From positions 124,001 through 188,000 of the forward strand of contig JACQFQ010000037.1 in the NCBI GenBank assembly GCA_016199985.1: a DNA stretch of 64,000 nucleotides, written 5' to 3'. A program made the position numbers and the translations under genes. This DNA is from Verrucomicrobiota bacterium. Lineage in GTDB: Bacteria > Verrucomicrobiota > Verrucomicrobiia > Limisphaerales > UBA11320. This document shows positions 18,801-25,012 of this stretch, piece by piece (positions within the stretch are counted from its first letter, which is position 1; the number at the start of each line of letters is the position of its first letter). The notes beneath the pieces were generated by a model. The model made no database searches, had not been told where the DNA came from, and saw only the letters and a program-made list of their open reading frames with translations.

Positions 18801-20980
18801 GAAGGACGTTTCAGCACGAGCGAGTGCCCGGCGCCATCCGCGCCCACGGGCCACGGGGCGTTGTTGTCGTACGGAACCTCAAGCATCACCGCGTTGAGCT
18901 TGTCTTCCAACCGCACCTGCCCCGCCGGATGCAGGGCGCCGGTGAACGGTCCGAAGACATTCACGACGCCATACACGGTCTTGATCGCGTCCGGCTCCTT
19001 GGCCACCACGAGGTAGCCGCCCGCGTCCATCACCGTCCCGGGAGGGAATGTGAAGTTGATGTCCCCCTCGAAGTGATAACCGCTGATATCCTCGAAGAAG
19101 GGATTGGAGTTGTACAGCTCAACGAACTCGAGGCTGTTCGTTAAATCCGGGCGGAAGGCGGACTGAAACATGATCTCCGTAATCGCGAGGGGTCCGGTGC
19201 GAGCCGACGGTCCCGAGGGCTCGATGGCGGACAAAGTCTCTGGAGAGCCGACGGAGGTCACCGGTCCGAAATCGCGAAACTGCGCCGTCATCACCTGGTT
19301 CGTGACCTTGCTGGACAAGGCCAGGCCCAGATACATCTCCAAGGGCGCGGAGAGCGCGATGGAGCCGATCTGCATCCAGTGGTCGCCGTCGCGGCTGGCG
19401 TACCCGCGGAAGAGATTGTCCTCGCGCCTGACGCGGAGCCAGCTCTCGGGATAGTTGAGAGGAAACGAGCCCGAGGCGTTCACGCTGGCGCCGACGGCGG
19501 CGCGGGACGCGAAGTAGATCCCCTCCACCCCAGGGCTGGCCGTCATCATCACGAACGGGCTGTTCGACGCCAGCGTGAGCCGGGCCATCAGGGCGCCCTT
19601 GGCCCAGGCGTCGACCGCGTTGGCGAGCGATTGAACCCGCACCCTGTAGTCAAAGTTCCCGCTGACCAACTGCCAGTTGAACTCGAGCTGATCGGAGGCG
19701 CCCGCGATGTCGCGGCTCGCCACCGTCATGTCGTAGCCGCCAGGGACCTGGGTTGTCCCGCCGCCGCGCAAACCAGCCCCAATCTCGAGCGAGGAAAACT
19801 CCGACGCCCGAAAGGTGATCACGGTATTGGGCGCGATGGTATTGGGCGCGAGCACGCGATCCTGAATCCCGCTGACGTGGAGATTGTATGTTCCACCCGG
19901 TGTCATCGCCGAGGTGGTCAAAGCGACGGTTGAATCATCGACAAGCGTTGAGGAGGATACCCCGACGCCTCCATCCAGCGTAAAGTGGGTCGCGTCGCCG
20001 CCCGAGGCGGGGGTGATGGGCTCGGAGAAACGCACGCGGAGCCTCGTGGAGGAGAGGTAGATCACCTGCGAGACGCTCGGAGGCGTCGTGTCCGCTTTCA
20101 CGACGACCAAAACCTCGGTCGTCAGGTTCGTGCCCACGTTGTTCCCCAGTCGGCAGCGATACTTTTGCCCGTCGTTGGGGACGATCTGGGCGGCGGGGAT
20201 CGAGTAGACCGACTTGGTGGCCTCCGGGATGTCGTCGCCGTTCAGCTGCCACTGGTAGTTCACCGGCGAGCCGTTGTTCGCTGTCGCGACGACCAACAGG
20301 GGCCGGCCTTCGCTCACAACAATGTTGCTCGGCATGAGGTTGAGGAGCGAGGGCGCCGTCACCACGTTGGTCTTGTAAGATATCAATCGAACCGTGCTTC
20401 CCGCCTTCCCGGGGATCGGCTCCTCGATGCCGGCGTCGGGCAGTTGCCAGCGCACGGAAAGATGATCCGGTCCACTCCCCTCCTTGTGCACCGCCTCGAT
20501 GTAGTAGCGCCGCCCGGCCTCCAGGGAAATGGCCGCTGACTTTTGGTTCGGTTCGGCGTTCCACTCGTGATATCTCGTCGCGTTGTTGACGTTCGCGATC
20601 CGCACCCGGTTCGTCGCGTATTCGTCGGAGCTCAGAAACAGGTCGGACCACTCGTCGCTGGCAATCCAGAAAGTGTAGGATCCCGTTGCCGGCGGCAGGA
20701 CAAAACCGCGGATCCGCTGCCCGTAGCCGTCGCCGTAGTTCGCGGGCGACTCGAACTCGCTCAACACCGCGATCGTCGTCGGCGTCGTGTTGGTGAACAA
20801 CACGGTGGTGGCGTACGTGCTGTCGTTGGTGCTCAGGCCTTTCCAGACTTCGCGCGCCAAGGCGCCGCTTTGACCTCGCGCTGAGCCTGACGGCAGCGTG
20901 AGCAAAGCCACAAGGATCAAAGAGGCGCGCCAGGGGGTCTGGCGAATGCGGGCGAGAGCTTCGGACTTAAACATTGGCAT
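12848..20980 (-). CDS. Giant secreted lamin-tail-domain / CotH-kinase protein
   Basis: A 2710-aa protein with a signal peptide (ILVALLTLPSGSARGQ). Order of domains: PA14-like (about 60-165), Ig-like (about 215-290; YQWQLNG), SbsA-type Ig-like (about 295-390), a beta-rich region, three lamin-tail domains (about 595, 755 and 885; pattern INE...ELYN...DLSGW...FP.G....GGYLV), a CotH-like region (about 1335-1740) with RVIYFIGS, a REQTCYWMMR helix, VFVDGNRKGDFME and MTWDFNIVLG, three more lamin-tail domains (about 1835, 2143 and 2297), then two cadherin/Ig-like repeats (about 2430-2630). It ends with the shared C-terminal module (YQLQYKTDL, YYRIIEGP). CotH proteins elsewhere are atypical kinases; activity here is not proven. 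It is probably cell-surface or released. Confidence 0.88.
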   Translation of the reverse strand: MPMFKSEALARIRQTPWRASLILVALLTLPSGSARGQSGALAREVWKGLSTNDSTYATTVLFTNTTPTTIAVLSEFESPANYGDGYGQRIRGFVLPPATGSYTFWIASDEWSDLFLSSDEYATNRVRIANVNNATRYHEWNAEPNQKSAAISLEAGRRYYIEAVHKEGSGPDHLSVRWQLPDAGIEEPIPGKAGSTVRLISYKTNVVTAPSLLNLMPSNIVVSEGRPLLVVATANNGSPVNYQWQLNGDDIPEATKSVYSIPAAQIVPNDGQKYRCRLGNNVGTNLTTEVLVVVKADTTPPSVSQVIYLSSTRLRVRFSEPITPASGGDATHFTLDGGVGVSSSTLVDDSTVALTTSAMTPGGTYNLHVSGIQDRVLAPNTIAPNTVITFRASEFSSLEIGAGLRGGGTTQVPGGYDMTVASRDIAGASDQLEFNWQLVSGNFDYRVRVQSLANAVDAWAKGALMARLTLASNSPFVMMTASPGVEGIYFASRAAVGASVNASGSFPLNYPESWLRVRREDNLFRGYASRDGDHWMQIGSIALSAPLEMYLGLALSSKVTNQVMTAQFRDFGPVTSVGSPETLSAIEPSGPSARTGPLAITEIMFQSAFRPDLTNSLEFVELYNSNPFFEDISGYHFEGDINFTFPPGTVMDAGGYLVVAKEPDAIKTVYGVVNVFGPFTGALHPAGQVRLEDKLNAVMLEVPYDNNAPWPVGADGAGHSLVLKRPSYGERNAAAWGISDRKGGSPGRVDAVGAEPIRDVVINELLANSAAPLSDYIELYNRGSRPADLSGAWLSDSPSTNLYRIPNGTVLPSGGHISFGQVQLGFSLRAEGETVYLVNSNQNRVIDAVKFGDQRPNISIGRYPDGGEEWYPLKQTSPADPNGAPLIHDIVINEIMYKPISGDDNDGFVELYNQGKEAVDIGGWKFVAGISYKFPAGAVIPAGGYLVVARDRTNLLAHYAGTLTEQNTFGNYQGKPTKDGDRVALAMPVEHVNVNKSGVTVTNIIYPVVDELTFERGGQWSKWANGDGSSIELRDPRANHRLAYNWGDSDDTKKSQWTSIEATGLVDNSLTWPLNDPINRLEVTLLNAGECLLDDVEVIGTPNGPNLVANSTFESGLGVWTPQGDHVNSTLEATEGHNSGKSLHIRASARGDTGANRIRVALTSAITEGRVCTIRAKVRWLRGWPELVLRLKGNGFELAGAMVVPKNLGTPGARNSIAIDNAPPAISDVHHFPALPAVGENALVTARVQDPDGIKSLNLAYRLDPDTTFTTTPMKDDGTGGDAVAGDGVFSALIPGPGPNTLVAFYVEAVDASPAAQVSRFPVDAPARECLVRFGEPSPSSGFANYHMYLSAKNVSQWINRPSLSNERVEGTFVYGNFRVIYFIGSKYAGSPYHQGFNTPVTDLCHFSIELPLDDTLLGTENFNKLHSPGNGAGDDGLAQREQTCYWMMRQMDLPYNYRRFVAVFVDGNRKGDFMEDTQTPGTDVVAQRFPNDSNGNLYKLQPWFEFDDVQVIAGGAAGFNNNSWCTLVNFYTGPQQNIKKLARYRYNFLTRAANGTANDYTNVWDLTDAANTLPGGDYVANMKRQANMEQWMRTFAVQHSVGNWDSFGNRNSQNMYGYKPTQGKWTIMTWDFNIVLGNSGSDGPTGDDLFQYQTADDAMLRIYQAPEFRRMYWRALKEITDRVMRDPALNALMDAKYAEITASGRGGSVQSPADIKTWIAARIPYIANQIKPHLTNFTVLGSAAYETNGSVALLSGSAPLEVDHLTVNGVAYPLTWFNPPGTKEIMVTAWRMQVPLAPGDNTLLIQGVDRNGVPIPGLFQVNHVKRTTDLVPPEGRVVINEILYNGLLPESAFIELHNTSATESYDLSGWRLDGVSYKFPPGALLAPKQFLVLAANSTKFERAFSTIARVFDEFTGNLSDSSEVLSLIKPGDTPAQDIVVDRVRYESALPWSPRVYGTGASLQLIDASQDDSRVSNWTDGAQIQWQKVTATATNRGNRLVLFLPFSGDVFVDDVTLVDTNGVDVAKNGGFESPLAGTWFVSTNSVGSDVSAAVAHSGTSSLHLFSKGPGQSSTNFSVWQVTQPILTNSTYTLSFWFLPGPNAVAVVGRTLPSGPLFVSNSVAPMFATPGLPNTVAAPLPAYPPLWLNEVLPYNQNGLADNQGDKDPWIEIYNAGKEALDLTGYFVSDDYGQLKKWAFPAGTTIQAGQFLVIWGDGEPEATAPGFIHTSFSISPTNGAVVLSREIPGGPQIIDYINYPRLDADQAFGSFPDGQPFYRQKLFHVTPGAGNDATPAPVRINEWMAANSSTLANPAGGKFNDWFELYNPSEQTADLSGYFLSENLGNANQFAIPAGTLIPARDHLLVWADKQSSLNAPGAQDLHANFSLDKKNGGIIALFTPSLAVVDKVSFGKQTNDISMGRFPDGAEDIRFMVHPTPRSPNTLGGDGNTPPTITPIPNMVVNENVRLLFTATAEDAESAPAQLTFTLDPGAPAGALILPDGRFRWRPTEAQGPGSYALSVRVTDSGKPGLSAATSFKIKVDEVNQPPAFDQHAHYGQVGKRLAFATAVDPDLPPQRLGFSLPQGAPVGLTVEPASGVVTWTPTADQVGRHAVVVQAVDDGSPPMSAVYSYLIEVFAAGETVIVSEISRAGNQVTLHCNSAAGKSYQLQYKTDLGAASWTPLGDPKLASGADVQFSDAVSGSRRYYRIIEGP

Positions 20981-21277
20981 AGTAATCTGGAAAGGTTGGA
21001 AGCGGGGTCAGGGTCTTGGAATGTCGACGCGCCGCAGGACAACCATCGTTGGCGGAGTGATCGTCCGGGGAGGAGGAAACATAAGAGACGCCAGGGGAAA
21101 GGAACTCGCGTTGATTCAGGACAGAGCCAGCCCGGCGAGCCGACCCGACCCGTAAAAGTTCATTGAACGACGGCTGGGGCGGGTTCACAGCAAACATCTG
21201 ATACTTCTCTTCCTGGGCCCTCTTGCGAACAGCCGCCACCCCGGGAGACGCCTCCCAGGAAGGGCGTGGTGAGCCGC
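20981..21277. other. Intergenic region upstream of the 2710-residue gene
   Basis: There is no convincing gene. A 90-codon minus-strand frame has no recognisable domain and overlaps the giant's start. The region should hold the giant's promoter, but I see no good -35/-10 pair. At 21243-21256 a short GGGAG/CTCCC stem lies just downstream of the small lysine-rich gene and could end its transcript, although no T-run follows. Confidence 0.4.
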
Positions 21278-21487
21278 TCAGGCTTTGTTGATGACCGGCT
21301 GACGTTTCGGTTGTCCTTTTCGCGTCTTCTTTTTCTTCTTCTTCTTTTTCGCGACATGTCCCTTGGCGCGGGCCGCCGACAAGCCGGCCGCTGGAGCGTC
21401 CGCAGCCTCGATGATGGCGAGTGGGGTTTGAACGAACAGGGCTAGAAGAAGCCCCAATAGCGGCACGGTCAGGCGAATGCGTTTCAT
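21278..21487 (-). CDS. Small secreted lysine-rich protein
   Basis: A 69-aa frame starting MKRIRLTVPLLGLLLALFVQ, a good Sec signal peptide with cleavage likely near EAADA. The mature part is about 40 residues, Ala-rich, then very basic, with eight consecutive lysines followed by TRKGQPKRQ. No family is recognised. The intact signal-peptide architecture argues for a real gene. The lack of a clear Shine-Dalgarno sequence and the repetitive AAG/AAA codons argue for caution. It sits alone between the upstream regions of two large secreted-protein genes. A binding role towards acidic polymers, DNA or the cell wall is only a guess from charge. Confidence 0.5.
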   Translation of the reverse strand: MKRIRLTVPLLGLLLALFVQTPLAIIEAADAPAAGLSAARAKGHVAKKKKKKKKTRKGQPKRQPVINKA

Positions 21488-21777
21488 GGCGGTGTGTGAT
21501 TCTTATGACTCAAATCCGCCACGGACGCCATGAGAAAAACCTCAATTGTGACATCGCCTCTCCGCGACCTCGCGGCCGATCTCCTCCGATCGCGCCCACG
21601 TTTCGTTTTCGCCAAACGCTTTGACTTTCCAGCGGTGATGGCATCGCGCTCAATCGCGGCCTGGGTTCGGAATGCGCGACTCACAACAACGCGATCCCGC
21701 GCTAGCCAACGTCGCCGAAAAACCCTAAAAAAGTTCTCCCCAGACCGCCCGATCTTTGCTAGTTCTCATCAGTTCCC
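21488..21777. other. Intergenic region upstream of the triple-module gene
   Basis: A 290-bp gap between the divergent small lysine-rich gene and the 997-residue gene. A 66-codon minus-strand frame here lacks any protein-like feature. The region presumably holds promoters for both genes. The closest -10-like element for the plus-strand gene is TGCTAGTTC about 20 bp before the ATG, without a matching -35. Confidence 0.4.
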
Positions 21778-24771
21778 ATGAAAGCAAACCTACTAAAGCA
21801 ACTCATCTCTATTTCCCTGCCCTTGATCGCGGCTTATGCCGCCAACGCAGCGGGGACCACCACCATCGGCTCCTTCACTGGAGGCGACGAAGGAGAAGGA
21901 CTGGATCTGCAAGGCGTCTTCGTCTACGCCGTGAACATTGGAACGGTCGGAGAAGCGGGCCAGGCAGGCGACGCATTCTTCACAGCCGACGATGTCGACG
22001 GCTTCACCATCAACGCTTCGCAGCAGATTCCCAACTGGCACAACCCCAACTACGGCGATTCCTCCGACGATGACGTCATCGAAACGGTCATGAAGTCCAT
22101 TCGCTGGAGCCCCGCCCCCGAGACCCCGAAGATTCGGATGACCGGCCTTGCCGCGGGCGCGACCTACAAGCTTCAGCTGCTGTTCGCGGAGCAGTGCTGC
22201 GCGGGACGCGGTTTCAATATCGTCGTCAACGGCGAAATCATTGCCACGGACTTCAAGCCAGCGGCGATCCAGGGCGGCGCCGGGGTCACGAGTCAGGGCG
22301 TCGTGGTTGCGTACGAGTACGTCTCCGCGGGCGACACCCTCGACATCGTCCTCGACGGCCCTGGCGCCACCGACGGGACCATCGTCGATCACAACGCCAT
22401 CATCAACGGACTCACCTTGGAACGCACCGCCTCGCCCGGCGACGACGACAATGACGGGCTGCCGGACGCGTGGGAGAAGCTCTACTTTGGCAATCTGGAT
22501 CAAACCGGGTCAGGCGACCCGGACGGCGACGGACTAACGAACGCCCAGGAGCTCGCCGCCGGCGCCAATCCCCTAAAAGCGGACAGCGACGGCGACGGCC
22601 TCTCCGACGGCGATGAAGTCAATATCTACAAGACCAGTCCGACGAGGAAGGACACCGATGGCGATGGCCTCACCGACTTCGAGGAAGTGAAGACCTACCA
22701 CACCGATCCCCTCTTGGCGGACACCGACGGCGATGGCCTCTCTGATTCGATGGAAGTCAACGTGAGCCACACCGACCCCAATAAGGCCGACACTGACGGC
22801 GACGGATTCAACGATCTGCAGGAGTACTACTCCAAGACGGATCCCAATGACAAAGACCAGTTCCCGCGCGGTATCGTCGTCGGCCAATTCACCGGAGGCG
22901 ATCCGGGCGAAGGCCTCGACCTCGATGGCGTCTTTCCCTACGCCTTCGGCGTTGGACCTGGCGGCGTCCCCGCGGGTTCGGCTGGCTCCGCGAACTTCAC
23001 CATCGACAACGGCCCCGATGCCCCGGGAATCACGGTGCAGGCCGGAAACAACATCCTGGACTGGTATGGGGCGCAGTTCGGCGCCTCCGCGGCGGATGCC
23101 ACCCTCGCGAGCGTGATGCGGTCCATCCGATGGGCCAATGCGGCGTCCGCGGCGCCCGCGGTCAACGTGACACTGGACAACCTCGTCGTCGGCGGGCGCT
23201 ACAAGCTTCAAGTCTTGGTCGCCGAGTCCTGCTGCTCAGGGCGGGCCTTCGACGTGTTTGTGCGTTCGCAGGATCCCGACACCGCCTTCGCTCCGTTTGA
23301 TCCCTCCATCGACAAGATGCTCGCGCATGAGTTCAATCCCGCGGCTGTCCAGGGCGGGGCCGGGAATCCGAAGGCGTCCGCGGTGATCACTTACGAGTTC
23401 ACAGCCCACGACACGCTGCTCCGGCTGGTCCTCGACGGCCGCGGAGTTCGTAGCCCCCAGTTCACCGATCACAACGCGATCCTGAACGGCATCACCCTCG
23501 AGGATCTGAGCGGCGCCCCGGACACCGACGGCGACGGCCTGCCGGACGCGTGGGAGATCGCCCACTTCGGCAACCTGAACCAGGATGGGAACGGAGATCC
23601 CGACCACGACGGATTGAGCAACGCGCTCGAATTCGAGCTCTCGCTCGATCCCAACCAAGCCGACAGCGATCATGACGGATTGAGCGACGGCGACGAGGTG
23701 AACAAGTACTTCACCGACCCGACACGGCCCGACACGGACGGCGACCACCTCAAGGATGGCGAGGAGGTGACCAAGTTCGGGACCGATCCGCTGAACCCCG
23801 ACACCGACGCGGATGGCTTGATCGATGGCGACGAAGTGCTGGTCTATCACAGCAATCCGCTCGTTGGAGACACCGACGGCGACGGAGTTTCGGATGGCGT
23901 CGAGGTTGTATTCGGCATGAACCCCACCGTGCCCGACGCGCCTGACGTCTCCAACATCATCATCCAGGCCTTTACCGGAGGCGACGACGGCGAAGGCCTC
24001 GATCTGGATGGCAAGTTCATCTACGCCCTCAACATTGGAACCCAGGGAGCGGCGGGCTTGGTGCGTGACGCAAACTTCACCGCGGACAATGTTCCCGGAG
24101 CGAAGGTCACCGCCGTGAACGAGATCGCGAACTGGTTCCCGGCGAGCTTCGGCGACACCGACAATGACAACAACCTCGAGAAGGTCATGATCTCCATGCG
24201 CTGGAGCGCCGCGCCGGACAAGCCGAAGATCGAACTCTCCAACCTGACCCCGGGAGCCAGCTACCGGCTCCAGCTGCTCTTCGGAGAGGAGTGCTGCAAC
24301 CGCGGGTTCGACGTGCTTGTCGATGGTGTCCTGGTCGCCGACGAGTTCTCGCCTGCGCTGGTCCATGACGGCAAGGGGAACCACAGCGAAGGCGCCGTGG
24401 TGTCCGCGGACTTTGTCGCGAAGCGCGACCGCGTCGTGATTCTCCTCGACGGCACGGCCATCACCACGCCGGCGATCAACGACCACAACCCGATCATCAA
24501 CGGGCTCACGCTCGAAGAGCTGAACGGCGGCATTCGCATCGGCCAAATCGAGCTGAAGGCCGAAGGGATTGTCATTCACTTCAGCAGCACGCCCGGACAG
24601 ACCTATCGGCTCGAGTATCGGGCCAACCTGGTCACCGGAGCGTGGGAATCCCTGGCGGAGAGTCTCACCGCCACCGACGTGTCGTCACAGCTGACGGACA
24701 AGACCGCCTCGCACAAGAGCCCCAGCCAAGGCTACTGGCGAGTGGTGGCGGATGCGGTCGCCGCCCAGTAA
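21778..24771 (+). CDS. Secreted protein with three FTGGD/Cys-Cys modules joined by calcium-type (TSP3) repeats
   Basis: A 997-aa exported protein with a signal peptide (LISISLPLIAAYAANA). Three homologous modules of about 190-215 residues begin near residues 27, 365 and 726. Each has FTGGD.GEGLDL.G.F.YA, then NW or DWYG, VM.S[IM]RW, Y[KR]LQ[LV]L..E.CC..[RG].F, and DHN.I[IL]NG[LI]TLE near the end. The Y.LQLLFAE wording resembles malectin-like carbohydrate-binding domains. Two linkers carry Asp-rich thrombospondin-type-3 repeats (D.DGDGL.D..E), each opening with DGLPDAWE. The last ~80 residues fit the shared C-terminal module (YRLEYRANL...W...GYWRVV). A calcium-stiffened surface or glycan-binding protein is the best inference. 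The tandem modules arose by duplication. Confidence 0.85.
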   Translation: MKANLLKQLISISLPLIAAYAANAAGTTTIGSFTGGDEGEGLDLQGVFVYAVNIGTVGEAGQAGDAFFTADDVDGFTINASQQIPNWHNPNYGDSSDDDVIETVMKSIRWSPAPETPKIRMTGLAAGATYKLQLLFAEQCCAGRGFNIVVNGEIIATDFKPAAIQGGAGVTSQGVVVAYEYVSAGDTLDIVLDGPGATDGTIVDHNAIINGLTLERTASPGDDDNDGLPDAWEKLYFGNLDQTGSGDPDGDGLTNAQELAAGANPLKADSDGDGLSDGDEVNIYKTSPTRKDTDGDGLTDFEEVKTYHTDPLLADTDGDGLSDSMEVNVSHTDPNKADTDGDGFNDLQEYYSKTDPNDKDQFPRGIVVGQFTGGDPGEGLDLDGVFPYAFGVGPGGVPAGSAGSANFTIDNGPDAPGITVQAGNNILDWYGAQFGASAADATLASVMRSIRWANAASAAPAVNVTLDNLVVGGRYKLQVLVAESCCSGRAFDVFVRSQDPDTAFAPFDPSIDKMLAHEFNPAAVQGGAGNPKASAVITYEFTAHDTLLRLVLDGRGVRSPQFTDHNAILNGITLEDLSGAPDTDGDGLPDAWEIAHFGNLNQDGNGDPDHDGLSNALEFELSLDPNQADSDHDGLSDGDEVNKYFTDPTRPDTDGDHLKDGEEVTKFGTDPLNPDTDADGLIDGDEVLVYHSNPLVGDTDGDGVSDGVEVVFGMNPTVPDAPDVSNIIIQAFTGGDDGEGLDLDGKFIYALNIGTQGAAGLVRDANFTADNVPGAKVTAVNEIANWFPASFGDTDNDNNLEKVMISMRWSAAPDKPKIELSNLTPGASYRLQLLFGEECCNRGFDVLVDGVLVADEFSPALVHDGKGNHSEGAVVSADFVAKRDRVVILLDGTAITTPAINDHNPIINGLTLEELNGGIRIGQIELKAEGIVIHFSSTPGQTYRLEYRANLVTGAWESLAESLTATDVSSQLTDKTASHKSPSQGYWRVVADAVAAQ
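21856..24528 (+). repeat. Three protein-level tandem modules with Asp-rich linkers
   Basis: Module copies lie at 21856-22434, 22870-23513 and 23953-24528. The linkers at 22435-22869 and 23514-23952 encode TSP3-type repeats. Copy 2 has an insert after the Cys-Cys segment (around SQDPDTAFAPFDPS), and copy 3 is the shortest around that point. Divergence is clear at DNA level, so this is old domain duplication rather than a recent repeat. Confidence 0.8.
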
Positions 24772-24807
24772 CGCGAATCAATAGCGCCGGCTCACACCCG
24801 GTGGACA

Positions 24808-24841
24808 AAGGCCGCGCGGAGCCCAGGCTTCGCGCGGCCTT
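24808..24841 (+). terminator. Strong hairpin after the triple-module gene
   Basis: A perfect 11-bp stem (AAGGCCGCGCG / CGCGCGGCCTT) with a 12-base loop lies 36 bp after the stop codon and is followed by TCTTCGTCTC. It fits an intrinsic terminator with a weak T-tract, separating this gene from the giant downstream. Confidence 0.65.
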
Positions 24842-24906
24842 CTTCGTCTCAGGGAAGCACGGAACGGGATCGAAGATCACCTCATCCCACCAAGCTCCTC
24901 GACGAA

Positions 24907-24934
24907 TTGAACGGGCCACTTTGACACATATACA
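24907..24934 (+). promoter_or_regulatory. Candidate sigma-70-like promoter for the adhesin-like giant
   Basis: TTGAAC at 24907-24912 and TATACA at 24929-24934 are separated by 16 bp. The implied transcript start near 24941 lies after the earliest in-frame start codon (24938), which supports using the ATG at 25013 instead. Each hexamer matches the consensus at only 4 of 6 positions. Confidence 0.35.
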
Positions 24935-25012
24935 GTTTTGGGGATGGCGGGGAGGTATCCGGGCCCTAGGATCCGAGGGTCCTTGATCGTCAGCGACCCC
25001 ATGATCCCGCCT

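Noticed and set aside
21484..21684. 66-codon minus-strand frame upstream of the lysine-rich gene
   Set aside because: No signal peptide or domain; Arg/Lys/Ser composition as expected from intergenic high-GC sequence.
22435..23952. Periodic GAC-GGC-GAC DNA in the triple-module gene considered as a CRISPR-like or satellite array
   Set aside because: The period is codon-based and encodes TSP3-type Asp repeats; no constant spacer/repeat structure exists.
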